Source: Brachybacterium paraconglomeratum
Lineage (GTDB): Bacteria > Actinomycetota > Actinomycetes > Actinomycetales > Dermabacteraceae
Length of the DNA: 64,000 nucleotides
Reading direction: 5' to 3'
Assembly: GCF_003994255.1 (NCBI RefSeq)
Contig: NZ_ML133859.1
Location: forward strand, 100,921 to 164,920
Shown: positions 26,048-34,649 of the stretch, in pieces
Layout of the letters: every line of letters begins with the position of its first letter
How positions within the stretch are numbered: position 1 is the stretch's first letter
Translations under genes and position numbers: made by a program
The notes under the pieces: model-generated
Told to the model about the DNA's origin: nothing
Databases searched by the model: none
Seen by the model: only the letters and a program-made list of their open reading frames with translations

Positions 26048-27264
26048 CACTTGATCCTCTCGACGATGAGGGCCATGCCCTGGCCGCCGCCGACGCAGAG
26101 GGTGGCGAGGCCGTAGCGGCCGTCGCGCTCGGCGAGGCCGTTCAGGAGCGTGGTGGTGAGCCGGGCGCCGGTGGAGCCCCAGGGGTGGCCGAGCGCGATC
26201 GCTCCGCCGTGGACGTTGAGCTTGTCGTGGGGAATGCCGAGGTCCTCCGCGGAGGGGAGCACCTGGGCGGCGAAGGCCTCGTTGAGCTCGACGAGGTCGA
26301 TGTCCTCGATGGTGAGGCCCGCGAGGTCGAGGGCCTTCTTCGTCGCCTCGACGGGGCCGAGGCCCATGATCTCGGGGCTGAGGCCGGAGACGCCGGTGGC
26401 GACGACGCGGGCGAGCGGGGTGATGCCCAGCTCTTTCGCATACGTTGCTTCCATCAGCACGAGCGCCGCGGCGCCGTCGTTCAGGGGGCAGCAGTTGCCG
26501 GCGGTGACGGTCCCCTCAGGACGGAAGACGGGGTCGAGGCCGGCGACGGCCTCGTAGGTGACGCCCGCGCGCGGGGAGTCGTCGGTGTCGACGACGGTGC
26601 CGTCGGGCAGGGTGATCGGGGTGATCTCGCGGGCGAAGAAGCCGGAAGCCTGCGCGGCCTCGGCCCGGTTCTGGGAGCGGGTGGCGAACTCGTCCTGCGC
26701 CTGACGGGTCACGCCGCGCAGCTCGGCGACGTTCTCGGCGGTCTGGCCCATCTGGATGTACGCGTCGGGCAGCTCGCCGTCCTCGCGCGGGTCGTGCCAG
26801 GGGGCGGGGATCTCGCGGGAGGCGCGCTTGTCGGTGCGCTCCCACGCGGCCTTGAACTGCGGGTCGCGGGCGTCCTCCTCCATGAGCTTGCCGGTGCTCA
26901 GCGAGATCGATTCCACGCCGGCGGAGATCACGGCGCGCGCCTCGCCGGAGGCGATCGCGTGGAAGGCGGCGCGGGTGGTCTGGATGGAGGAGGCGCAGAA
27001 GCGGGTGACGGTCGCGCCGGGCACGGTGTCCAGGCCGAGCTTCACGGCGACGGTGCGGGCGAGGTTCCCGCCCTGGTAGCCCTCGGGGATCGCGCAGCCC
27101 AGCTGCAGGTCGTCGATGGTGGCGGGGTCGAGCTGCGGGACCTGGTCGAGGGCGGCGCGGATGGTCTGCGCGGCGAGATCGTCGGGCCGGACGTCCTTCA
27201 GCGAGCCCTTGCGGGCGCGCCCGATCGGTGAGCGGGTGGCGGCGACGATGACGGCTTCGGGCAC
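26047..27264 (-). CDS. Acetyl-CoA C-acyltransferase (thiolase)
   Basis: Thiolytic cleavage of 3-ketoacyl-CoA, 405 residues. The N-terminal nucleophilic Cys is in RFCASSIQ, followed by NEAFAAQ, the His motif GGAIALGHPWGSTGAR, and the C-terminal Cys in CVGGGQGMA. The family usually has PxGxSG in the His motif; here the Ser is replaced by Thr (WGSTGAR), a mild change. First gene of a two-gene operon with the acyl-CoA dehydrogenase, forming a small beta-oxidation unit. Confidence 0.95.
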   Translation of the reverse strand: MPEAVIVAATRSPIGRARKGSLKDVRPDDLAAQTIRAALDQVPQLDPATIDDLQLGCAIPEGYQGGNLARTVAVKLGLDTVPGATVTRFCASSIQTTRAAFHAIASGEARAVISAGVESISLSTGKLMEEDARDPQFKAAWERTDKRASREIPAPWHDPREDGELPDAYIQMGQTAENVAELRGVTRQAQDEFATRSQNRAEAAQASGFFAREITPITLPDGTVVDTDDSPRAGVTYEAVAGLDPVFRPEGTVTAGNCCPLNDGAAALVLMEATYAKELGITPLARVVATGVSGLSPEIMGLGPVEATKKALDLAGLTIEDIDLVELNEAFAAQVLPSAEDLGIPHDKLNVHGGAIALGHPWGSTGARLTTTLLNGLAERDGRYGLATLCVGGGQGMALIVERIK

Positions 27265-27374
27265 GGGTTCCTCCTGGGACGGCGGTGTCTTCGGGCGGGC
27301 CGGAGTCGCAGTGCGGCCGCAGGGATCCGCGTCAGCGGGGACCTGCGGCCGACGTCGGCTCCGGACGCCGGCGT

Positions 27375-27385
27375 TAGTGATACTA
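27375..27385 (-). promoter_or_regulatory. Possible promoter -10 with small palindrome upstream of thiolase
   Basis: In the 183-bp gap before the thiolase gene the minus strand carries TAGTAT (27385-27380), a fair -10, overlapped by the palindrome TAGT-N3-ACTA (27375-27385). No good -35 is seen. It could be an operator for a TetR-type beta-oxidation regulator; weak evidence. Confidence 0.3.
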
Positions 27386-27447
27386 CGGGTTGCAGGTACC
27401 TGGTGGGAAGCGGACCCGTGCTCGGCGCCCCCGGGTCGCCGCCCGGA

Positions 27448-28350
27448 TCATCCCCGGCGCGGGGTCAGGAGAAGGCGCGCGAGCAGGTCGATCGCGGCGC
27501 CGAGCACGCCGATCACGAGGATCACCACGAGCATCTCGTCGTAGGCGAGGCGGTCGCGGGCGTTGAGGATCTCGTAGCCGAGCCCGCTGGTCACGCCCAG
27601 CATCTCGGCGGGCACCAGCACCACCCAGGCGATGCCGAGGGCGAGCCGGATCGACTGCAGCACGGCCGGCCGCACCGAGGGGACGAGCACCGTGCGCAGC
27701 ATCTCGCGCCGGTTCGCGCCGAGGGTGTGGGCGACGGCGACGTAGCGCGGATCGATCGCGGCGACCGCCGCCGCGGTGCCCAGCAGGATCGGCCAGATCG
27801 CCGCGGCCGCGACGAGGAAGACCACCGGCGCCGAGCCGACCCCCAGCAGCGCCACGGCCACCGGCGCCCAGGACAGCGGGGAGATCATGCGCACGAACTG
27901 GACGGGCAGCGCACTGGCCCAGCGGGTCGGCCGGTGCAGGCCGATCAGCACCCCGGCGGGGATGCCGACGGCGGCGGCGATCCCCATGCCGAGCAGCAGA
28001 CGGAGCGTGCTGGTGACGAGGTCCTGGACGAGCACGCCGGTGGCGAGCAGGGAGGCGAGGGCGGAGGGCACGCCCAGGGGGGTCAGCGCCGCGAGCATGG
28101 GACTGCCCGCTCCGCCGACCGCGGTGAGGGCCCACCACGCGAGCCCCACGGCGAGCACGCCGAGCGCTCCCCAGGCCAGGGCAGGACCGCGCTCCGCACG
28201 CACGCTGCTGCGCCGACGGCCGGGGCGCCGCGACGTCCCGTCGGCCCCGCGCCCCGCGGGATCGCGGGGACGAGCCCCGAGAGCGGCGCCGTCCCGCGGC
28301 TCGGGGCGGTCGGGGTCCTCGGAGTCGAGATCTGCGGGGACGAGGCTCAT
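27448..28350 (-). CDS. ABC transporter permease (NitT/TauT type, SsuC/TauC-like)
   Basis: 300 residues. A basic, hydrophilic N-terminal tail of about 60 residues precedes six membrane helices. The binding-protein-dependent permease loop is seen around VAHTLGANRREMLRTVLVPSVRPAVLQSIRLALG, which is the EAA-like ATPase contact of this family. The gene overlaps the substrate-binding protein gene by four bases. Last gene of a five-gene operon. Family members import sulfonates, nitrate, taurine or pyrimidine precursors; the substrate here is not evident. Confidence 0.88.
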   Translation of the reverse strand: MSLVPADLDSEDPDRPEPRDGAALGARPRDPAGRGADGTSRRPGRRRSSVRAERGPALAWGALGVLAVGLAWWALTAVGGAGSPMLAALTPLGVPSALASLLATGVLVQDLVTSTLRLLLGMGIAAAVGIPAGVLIGLHRPTRWASALPVQFVRMISPLSWAPVAVALLGVGSAPVVFLVAAAAIWPILLGTAAAVAAIDPRYVAVAHTLGANRREMLRTVLVPSVRPAVLQSIRLALGIAWVVLVPAEMLGVTSGLGYEILNARDRLAYDEMLVVILVIGVLGAAIDLLARLLLTPRRG

Positions 28351-29585
28351 GGGGCGATCTCCTCGGGGTCGTCGAGGCCGACGAGCGAGCCGGGGTCGAT
28401 CCGCCGGGCGGCGTCACGCAGCGCGGTGTCGTCGACGACCAGGTCGTGGGCGTCCTCGGGGTCGATCTCGGCGAGCGCGCCGAGCGGGGCGTCGAGCACG
28501 GTGGAGCGCATCTCGCGGACGAGCTGCGCGGTGAAGCCGGGCCTGAGCACGGGGGTGAAGTCGATGGTCTCGCCGTGCCAGTCGGGGTGGGCGACGTGCG
28601 CGTGTCCGGCGCCTTCGCGGTGCATCGCGGCGGCGATCGCGGGCAGGGGCTGGGGGAGGTAGGTCCCGGCGAGCTCGGCGGCGACGCCCTCGCGATCCTC
28701 TCGGCAGGCGATCTGGGCCCTCACGAGAGCCTCGGCGACGCCGGCGATCTGCTCGGGCGAGCGGCGCAGGAGCGTCCCGGAGGCGACGGTGACGCAGCAG
28801 GGATGGGAGCGCCACACGTCGCCGAGGAAGCGGCCGATGGCGCCGGCTCCCGTCGTCTCGCCCATCGCGTTGAACGGGTCGGCGACGGTGTAGCCGCTGA
28901 TCGAGCCGGCGTCCAGCGCCGGGATCATGTCCGACGGCGCCATCGGCACCAGGGTGACCTCGCCACGGTCGCGGGAGGCGGTGCGTCGCACGACGGGGGT
29001 GAGCCCCTCGGCGCGCAGCATCTGCTGGACGATGATGTTGTGGATCGAGAACCATCCGGGCACGGCGAGGGTGGAGCCGGCGAGCGCTCCGAGCTCGGGC
29101 ACGTCCCGGCCGAGGGTGAGGGCGGAGCCGTCGACGTGGTTCGCGCCGAGCACGGTGATGTCGGCGCCGAGGTCCAGACGCATCTGCAGCGCCATCGGGA
29201 ACAGCAGGTGGACGAGGTCGACGCTCCCGGCCAGCAGGGCCTCGCCCATCGTGGCCCAGGAGCGCAGCCGCACGGGTTCGGCCACCTCGACCCCGGCCTC
29301 GGCGAAGAGGCCGCGGGAGTGGGCGATGAGCAGCGGGGCGGCGTCGGTGATGGGGAGGTAGGCGATCCGCAGCGGTCGCTGCGGGGCCGTCCCGTCCCGC
29401 CCCGTGCCGCCCGACCCGCTCCCGGCCTGCCCGCCGCGGGACCCCGGGACCTCGCCGCGGGCGGCGAGGCCGAGCCCGGCGCCGGCGAGGCCGGACAGCG
29501 CGAGCGCTCCTCCGCCGCCGAGGACGGCGCGTCGGCTCGGACCCCGCGCGCCCGACGGCGTGCGCGAGGAGCGCCGAGGGGTCAC
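28347..29585 (-). CDS. ABC substrate-binding protein (NMT1/SsuA/TauA type)
   Basis: 412 residues from the GTG at 29585, overlapping the ATPase gene stop. Tat-type signal (SRRAVLGGGGALALSGLAGAGLG) then a Gly/Ser linker. The mature domain follows the NMT1-like fold: LRIAYLPITDAAPLLIAHSRGLF, the FSIHNIIVQQML stretch, and DAGSISGYTVADPFNAMGE. A HPCC pair of cysteines occurs in the C-terminal part. Provides substrate to the neighbouring permease. Ligand unknown; family ligands are small sulfonates, nitrate-like ions or thiamine precursors. Confidence 0.88.
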   Translation of the reverse strand: MTPRRSSRTPSGARGPSRRAVLGGGGALALSGLAGAGLGLAARGEVPGSRGGQAGSGSGGTGRDGTAPQRPLRIAYLPITDAAPLLIAHSRGLFAEAGVEVAEPVRLRSWATMGEALLAGSVDLVHLLFPMALQMRLDLGADITVLGANHVDGSALTLGRDVPELGALAGSTLAVPGWFSIHNIIVQQMLRAEGLTPVVRRTASRDRGEVTLVPMAPSDMIPALDAGSISGYTVADPFNAMGETTGAGAIGRFLGDVWRSHPCCVTVASGTLLRRSPEQIAGVAEALVRAQIACREDREGVAAELAGTYLPQPLPAIAAAMHREGAGHAHVAHPDWHGETIDFTPVLRPGFTAQLVREMRSTVLDAPLGALAEIDPEDAHDLVVDDTALRDAARRIDPGSLVGLDDPEEIAP

Positions 29586-30295
29586 GCGTCCGCCTCGGCG
29601 ATGGCGCCGCGCCGGTAGTGGGCGAGCACCTCCTCGCGGGTGGTGCCGTCCTTCCGCGGGGTCCAGTCGGCGGTGATCCCGCGGGGCCCGTCGAGGTAGA
29701 CGATGCGGTCGGCGACCACGAGCGCCTCGTCGACGTCGTGGGTGACCAGCACCGCCGAGATCCGCACGCGGGTGAGCACGTCGCGCAGCCAGGTCTGCAG
29801 GTCGGCGCGGATCGCGGGGTCCAGGGCGGAGAAGGGCTCGTCGAGCAGCACCACCGCGGGGTCGACGGCGAGCGCCCGGCCGAGGGCGACGCGCTGGGCC
29901 TGCCCGCCGGAGAGTTCGGCGGGCAGGGCGCCTGCGAGCTCGGCGATGCCGAGGTCGTCCAGCAATTCGGGGACCCGCTCGGCGCGGAACCGGCCGGCGT
30001 TGGCGGAGTAGCGGCCGCCGAGGGCGATGTTCTCGGCGACGGTGAGCCAGGGGAAGAGGTCCGGGGACTGCGGGACGAGCGCCGGCAGGCGCGGATCCGC
30101 GCCGCGGTCGATGCGCCCGGACTGCGGTTGGTCGAGGTCGGCCAGCAGCCGCACCAGGGTCGACTTCCCGGCCCCGGAGGCGCCGAGCACGCACAGGGTC
30201 TCGTGCTCGGCGACCTCGAGGTCCAGGTCCTGCAGCACGGGGCCGGCGCCGCCGGGATAGCGGTGGGTGACCCCGTGGAGCGCGAGGCTGCTCAT
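29582..30295 (-). CDS. ABC transporter ATP-binding protein (SsuB/TauB-like)
   Basis: 237 residues from the ATG at 30295. All ABC motifs are present: Walker A GASGAGKST, Q-loop PQSPDLFPWLTV, signature LSGGQAQRVALGRAL, Walker B VVLLDEPFSALD, and H-loop VLVTHDVDEAL. Energises the NitT/TauT-type importer encoded by the two following genes. Its ends overlap both neighbours (GTGA with the binding protein, ATGA with the flavoprotein), so all five genes are coupled. Confidence 0.93.
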   Translation of the reverse strand: MSSLALHGVTHRYPGGAGPVLQDLDLEVAEHETLCVLGASGAGKSTLVRLLADLDQPQSGRIDRGADPRLPALVPQSPDLFPWLTVAENIALGGRYSANAGRFRAERVPELLDDLGIAELAGALPAELSGGQAQRVALGRALAVDPAVVLLDEPFSALDPAIRADLQTWLRDVLTRVRISAVLVTHDVDEALVVADRIVYLDGPRGITADWTPRKDGTTREEVLAHYRRGAIAEADA

Positions 30296-31530
30296 GCGTG
30301 CCCGTCCGTCGGGACCGGGACGCCGGCGCGGGCCAGCAGATGGCGCAGGTGCGTCTCGGTCGGTGACTGGACGGGCAGGAACGCCGCCTCGCGGGCGCGG
30401 CGCGAGGTGTCGGAGGCGAGCGCGTAGCCGCGACCGCCGACGATCTTCTGCTCGAGCCGGGTGGCGCGGCCGGTGAGCAGCGCGGCCTCGAGCCGCACCC
30501 GCACCAGCTCGGCCGGCCGCACGGGGGCCGACGGCGCGGCACCCGCCGGAGACCCGCCCGCTACAGACGGACCCGACGGAGACGCCCCCGACGGAGGCGC
30601 ACCCGACGGCGCGGCGTCCGAGGGGCCGCCCGCGCCGCCCGCGCGCACCGCGGAGGCCGCGCGCACGCCCGCGGCGAGTGCTCCGCGCAGGTGCTGCCAG
30701 TCCTCGGCCGCCGCGGAGAGCTCCTCGGCGAGGACCTCGCGGGCCACGTCGTCGGCCCCCGCCTCGGCGGCGTCCAGCGCCGCCCCGGCGAGGCCGAGGC
30801 ACATGGCGGTCTGGATCTGCAGGAACGTGGCGCGGACGTCGTCGCGGAAGGCGGGCAGATCGCGGGTGAGGACGTCCTGTGCAGGGATGCGCACCTCGTC
30901 CAGCAGCAGCACGCCGGAGGCGGTGGCGTCCAGGGCGGTGAGGCCGGTGAGTTCCTTGACCCGCACCCCGTCGGCGTCGCGCCGGTGGCGCACGACGGCG
31001 CGTCGGCCGTCCTCCCAGCGCACGGGGGTGACGACCCAGCCGCCCGGACGCAGGTTCGAGCACCACGGCAGCACGCCGGAGACGGCGACCCCGCCGTCCG
31101 GGGAGTCGGTCGCGAGCAGCGGGATCTCGCCGAGGCCGGCCTCCTCCTTGAAGGCGGCGGCCATGCCGGAGGCGAGGGCCGTGACGCCGGAGGCGGCGCC
31201 GTCCGGCAGCGGGGTGCCGGTCGCCTCGTGGTACGCGATCGCGGAGCGGTGGCCCCACAGCGCGAAGGCGCTCGCGGTGCAGCGGCGGGCGAGGGCATGG
31301 GTGAGCTCCGCGGCCAGAGGCAGCGGTGCGGTGAGGAGGTCGAGCTCCCCGAGCGCGGCGAGCTCGTCCCAGAGGTCCGCCTCGGCCCGGTCGACCTCCC
31401 CGGCCCGCTCGGCGACGCGGGCGAGCACGGGCTCCGTCACCGCGGGCAGCACGGCGAGGCCGAGCCCGTCACGGGTCGCGGGATCCGTGCCGGCCGCAGG
31501 CTCGGGGGCACGCTCAGAGGTGGCGGTCAT
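30292..31530 (-). CDS. Acyl-CoA dehydrogenase-like flavoprotein (monooxygenase or dehydrogenase)
   Basis: 412 residues from the ATG at 31530. The overall order resembles the acyl-CoA dehydrogenase superfamily (N-terminal helices, a beta domain with LPWCSNLRPGGWVVTP, C-terminal helices ending KIVGGRGYALASDTSRRAREAAFLPVQSP). No YEGT-type catalytic Glu is evident. This pattern fits the SfnB/DszC-type flavin monooxygenase branch better than true acyl-CoA dehydrogenases. A Ser/Pro/Gly/Ala-rich insertion of about 40 residues (encoded near 30,520-30,640) interrupts the C-terminal helical domain. Coupled to an ABC importer, so it probably acts on the imported compound (inference). Confidence 0.75.
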   Translation of the reverse strand: MTATSERAPEPAAGTDPATRDGLGLAVLPAVTEPVLARVAERAGEVDRAEADLWDELAALGELDLLTAPLPLAAELTHALARRCTASAFALWGHRSAIAYHEATGTPLPDGAASGVTALASGMAAAFKEEAGLGEIPLLATDSPDGGVAVSGVLPWCSNLRPGGWVVTPVRWEDGRRAVVRHRRDADGVRVKELTGLTALDATASGVLLLDEVRIPAQDVLTRDLPAFRDDVRATFLQIQTAMCLGLAGAALDAAEAGADDVAREVLAEELSAAAEDWQHLRGALAAGVRAASAVRAGGAGGPSDAAPSGAPPSGASPSGPSVAGGSPAGAAPSAPVRPAELVRVRLEAALLTGRATRLEQKIVGGRGYALASDTSRRAREAAFLPVQSPTETHLRHLLARAGVPVPTDGHA

Positions 31531-32087
31531 CAGGCGCCGGTGGTGTCGAGCTCGATCGCGCCGAGCGCCCAGATGCGGTCGATGGGGGTGGAGACCGCCT
31601 CGCGAGCGCGCACCACGGCGTCCTCGTCGGGAGCGTCGTAGAAGCAGAGGCACTTGGCGGTGTCCTCGCGCACGTAGGTGCGCAGGAAGCTGGTCTCGGG
31701 GACCTCGGCGTACTTCGGGGCGTTGGCCTTCTTGCGGGCGAGGTACTGGTCCATCGTGATCTCGGCGGGGATGTCCCACTCCACGAGGTAGCCGGCGCCG
31801 CGGCGCAGGGCCTTGATCTCGTCGAGCTCGGCGCCGACCAGGCGCACCTCGTCGGGACCGTGGACGGCTCCGGCGACCTCGCGCAGCTCGGCGACGACCG
31901 TCCCGGCCCCTTCGGCGTCGTCCGCCTCGAGGATCGTGAACAGGCGGGAGTGGTCCGCGGCGACCTGGGACTCGATCAGCTCCGCCGGGGCCGAGTCGCC
32001 CGCTGCGGCGCGCAGGGCGTCGAGCACGGCCTGGCTGCCCTCGCGAGTGGTGGCGGCGGGCTCGATCTCGAGGAGGAAGAGCGACAT
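31530..32087 (-). CDS. DUF4242 (SCO4226-like) protein with duplicated domain
   Basis: 185 residues. The C-terminal half (about 98-180) is a clear DUF4242 domain: YLVEWDIPAEITMDQYL, FLRTYVREDTAKCLCFYDAP, AREAVSTPIDRIWAL. The Streptomyces homologue SCO4226 binds nickel. The N-terminal half (about 1-85) aligns with the same pattern (FLLEIEPAATTREG, SRLFTILEADDAEG, VHGPDEVRLVGAE), so the protein looks like a tandem of two ferredoxin-like domains. First gene of the coupled five-gene operon; its TGA shares a base with the next ATG. Possible metal-binding or isomerase role. Confidence 0.82.
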   Translation of the reverse strand: MSLFLLEIEPAATTREGSQAVLDALRAAAGDSAPAELIESQVAADHSRLFTILEADDAEGAGTVVAELREVAGAVHGPDEVRLVGAELDEIKALRRGAGYLVEWDIPAEITMDQYLARKKANAPKYAEVPETSFLRTYVREDTAKCLCFYDAPDEDAVVRAREAVSTPIDRIWALGAIELDTTGA

Positions 32088-32238
32088 GGTGCACCTTTCG
32101 TCGTCCGCTCCGACGCCGTGACGGATCGAAGCATTGCTTATGGCGCCCATCAGCATCGCACAGGGTGGGGCGCCCTGTCGTCCCCGGCCCGCAGGCGTCC
32201 CGGGCCGCGGCGCGCGGGCGGCAGGTAGCCTCGCGCCC

Positions 32239-32796
32239 ATGTGCGCACCCCGCCCCGCCCCCTCGGCCGCTCCCGACCCCGCGCCCGACCCGGCCGCCGG
32301 CTTCACGATCGACGTCCCGGCCCTGGCCGACGTCCCGGGCCTCGCGCGCGTCCACGTGAGAGGCTGGGAGGTCGCCTACGGGCACGCGCTGCATGGCGAG
32401 GAGTGGTTCGGCGAGCCCGCGATCGCGCGGCGCCTCGAGCACTGGACCCGGTGGCTGACCCCGGGCGCTCCGGAGGCCGACGAGGGCATCTTCCGGATGG
32501 GCCGCGACGGGGACGGCGTTCCCGTCGGCCTCGCCGCCTCCTGGCCGCCCCGCGATCCGCAGCCGGTGCGCGATCGGGAGCTGTCGGTGCTCTACGTGCT
32601 GCCGGAGTGGCACGGTACGGGCATGGCACGCGCCCTGGTCACAGCGCTGATCGGCGAGGAGCCGGCGAGCCTGTGGGGCGCCGAGGACAACTCCCGCGCA
32701 CAGCGCTTCTACGCGAAGCTCGGCTTCGCGCCCGACGGGGCCCGGCAGGTGGATCCGCGGTGGCCGGCCCTGCCGGACATCCGCATGGTGCGTTGA
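32239..32796 (+). CDS. GNAT-family N-acetyltransferase
   Basis: 185 residues from the ATG at 32239. After a Pro/Ala-rich start the GNAT fold is seen: LSVLYVLPEWHGTGMARALV is the acetyl-CoA-binding strand and loop (Q/RxxGxG/A variant HGTGMA), and WGAEDNSRAQRFYAKLGFAPDG is the usual C-terminal motif B. Substrate unknown. Divergent from the DUF4242 operon with 151 bp between starts. Confidence 0.88.
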   Translation: MCAPRPAPSAAPDPAPDPAAGFTIDVPALADVPGLARVHVRGWEVAYGHALHGEEWFGEPAIARRLEHWTRWLTPGAPEADEGIFRMGRDGDGVPVGLAASWPPRDPQPVRDRELSVLYVLPEWHGTGMARALVTALIGEEPASLWGAEDNSRAQRFYAKLGFAPDGARQVDPRWPALPDIRMVR

Positions 32797-32936
32797 GCCG
32801 GACAGCGGTCAGAGCGGAGGCTCGGGAGACGTAGGGGCCGAGCGACGGGCTACCCCATCCCACGAGCCACGAGCCCTCGGCCTGTGCGCCACCCCGGTGC
32901 TCCGCCGCCCGCACCGACCTCGACCCATACCTGCTC

Positions 32937-33089
32937 TCAGCCCCTGAGCAGGACGGAGTCCGAGGTCAGCGCACGGCACCGCTCGGACAGCGTGATGCCG
33001 AGCCCCGGCCGGTCCGGGACCAGCATCTGGCCCTCGCGCGTCACCAGCCGCTCCTCGAACAGCGGATCGAGCCAGTCGGAGTGCTCGAC
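32937..33089 (-). pseudogene. C-terminal remnant of an enolase-superfamily sugar-acid dehydratase
   Basis: The minus strand encodes about 50 residues, VEHSDWLDPLFEERLVTREG followed by MLVPDRPGLGITLSERCRAL, ending at a TGA at 32937. This is the typical C-terminus of mandelate racemase/muconate-lactonising-type enzymes (fuconate, galactonate or similar dehydratases). No upstream barrel follows: beyond 33089 the sequence is unrelated on this strand. So only the tail of a once-complete gene is left. Confidence 0.65.
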
Positions 33090-33240
33090 CGGTCGGGGAC
33101 CTTCTACTCGATCGGGATCCGGGCACTGCTGGCGGGCACGAGCTTTCTGGACCGGGACCCGCGGGTGCGGCCCCGCGCACGAGGCGGAGATCCTCGCCGC
33201 CCTGCGCGCGGCGCGGGACCGCATCGAGGAGTCCGCGCCG
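33085..33240 (+). pseudogene. Frameshifted remnant of an unidentified gene
   Basis: The plus strand reads RSGTFYSIGIRALLAGTSFL and DRDPRV (to about 33,170), then a plausible continuation AHEAEILAALRAARDRIEES in another frame, as if one frameshift occurred near 33,170. It begins exactly where the enolase-type remnant stops. I do not recognise the family. Together with the enolase tail it makes 32797-33431 a decayed region; the remainder of that gap shows nothing else. Confidence 0.4.
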
Positions 33241-33431
33241 GCCCCGGCCCGAGCCGTCGGCCCGCGGTCCATGCCGCGGTCCGTCCCTCCGGCCTCGCTC
33301 CTCCCCTCCGCCGGGACCTCACCCCCGCGCCGCGGGTCGGACCGTGCCCGCTCGAAGATCCTCCCCCGGGTGGACGGCGCCGCCCACCCGGACGGACGCG
33401 CCTGACCCATCCGTCGACGGATCGTAGAGGC

Positions 33432-33767
33432 ATGAAGAACGCGACCATCGCCACCAGCCGCACCCGAGCCACCTCCGACCACCTCATCGCCTACCGCCCC
33501 CTCCCCCGCGCCTGGGGCGACGTCGACGCGCTGCACGCCGTGCGCGAGCGCCGGGCGCTCGCCGCCGCCCAGGGGCTCGACCCGAGCACGCTGGAGCTCC
33601 CGGCCCTGCTCGCCACGGCGCCGGATTCGGCCGACGGCTTCGCGGCCGCTTCGCGCCGGGCCCCTGCTCACCGCGCCCCGCGTCGGGGCCTGTGGGCCCG
33701 CCTGCTGGGCGGCGACGGGACCCCGCGCCAGGTCCGCGGCGGAGGCCAGCACCTCGCGGCCGCCTGA
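33432..33767 (+). CDS. Small hypothetical protein
   Basis: 111 residues from the ATG at 33432, preceded by GTAGAGG. Basic, no signal peptide or membrane helix. The central part (AWGDVDALHAVRERRALAAAQGLDPSTLELPALLATAP) looks structured; the end is Arg/Gly-rich. Lies upstream of pdxH on the same strand, 108 bp apart. Not recognised. Confidence 0.5.
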   Translation: MKNATIATSRTRATSDHLIAYRPLPRAWGDVDALHAVRERRALAAAQGLDPSTLELPALLATAPDSADGFAAASRRAPAHRAPRRGLWARLLGGDGTPRQVRGGGQHLAAA

Positions 33768-33875
33768 GCCGGCCGTCGACGTCGCCCTCAGCTCCCCGTG
33801 CGTCCCCACGCCATGGTCGGCGCGAGGAGGACGGGACACGCGCACCGCGCCGTGCGACGGCCTACGATCAGTGCC

Positions 33876-34565
33876 ATGACCAGCGCCTCGGACCGTCTCG
33901 CCGGCGAACGACTCGACTACCTCGCCGGCTCCCTCGCGGACGCCGCCCCCGCGGACCCGCTCGCGCTGTGCGACGTCTGGCTGCAGGACGCCTTCGCCCG
34001 CCGCGACTCGCACGGCGACATCACCGACCCGACCGCCGTGGTGCTCTCCACCGTCGCGCTCGATGCCGACGGCACGCCCCGGCCGCGCTCGCGGACCGTG
34101 CTGCTGAAGGGCCTGGACGAGCACGGGGCGAGCATCTACACGAACCTCGACTCGGACAAGGCCCGCGAGCTGCGCGCCACGCCGCAGGCGTCGCTGCTGC
34201 TGCCCTGGTACCCGCTGCAGCGGCAGGTGCGGATCGAGGGCGCGGTCGAGGAGATGTCCTCAGCGGGGTCCGACGCCTACTGGGCCTCGCGCCCGCGCGG
34301 CTCCCAGCTCGGCGCCTGGGCCTCGCACCAATCCCGCCGGATCGACTCGCGGGAGTCTCTCGAGGCGCAGTACGCCGAGGTCGAGGCGCGTTTCGAGGGC
34401 TCCGAGGTGCCGCGCCCGGAGTTCTGGGGCGGGCTGCGGATCCGTCCGGAGCGTATCGAGTTCTGGCAGGGCCGGGCGCACCGGGTCCACGACCGGATCG
34501 TCTACGAGCGGTCGGCCGACGGCGCGGGCGCCGGCGACTGGACGCGGCACCGCCTGCAGCCCTGA
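33876..34565 (+). CDS. pdxH: Pyridoxamine 5'-phosphate oxidase
   Basis: FMN-dependent oxidase that makes pyridoxal 5'-phosphate from pyridoxamine or pyridoxine phosphate. 229 residues from the ATG at 33876, the usual length. Family features: DPTAVVLSTVALDADGTPRPRSRTVLLKGLDEHGASIYTN region with FMN contacts, LLPWYPLQRQVRIEGAVE, SYWASRPRGSQLGAWAS-type segment (here DAYWASRPRGSQLGAWAS), and the C-terminal FWQGRAHRVHDRIVYER signature with substrate-binding Arg and His. Stand-alone gene. Confidence 0.96.
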   Translation: MTSASDRLAGERLDYLAGSLADAAPADPLALCDVWLQDAFARRDSHGDITDPTAVVLSTVALDADGTPRPRSRTVLLKGLDEHGASIYTNLDSDKARELRATPQASLLLPWYPLQRQVRIEGAVEEMSSAGSDAYWASRPRGSQLGAWASHQSRRIDSRESLEAQYAEVEARFEGSEVPRPEFWGGLRIRPERIEFWQGRAHRVHDRIVYERSADGAGAGDWTRHRLQP

Positions 34566-34649
34566 GACCCGGACCCGACGCCGGCACGGCGGCACGCGAT
34601 GTCGGTGCCGCGGGCGCCGCCGTGCGATGCCGTCGCGCTGAGCGCCCGC

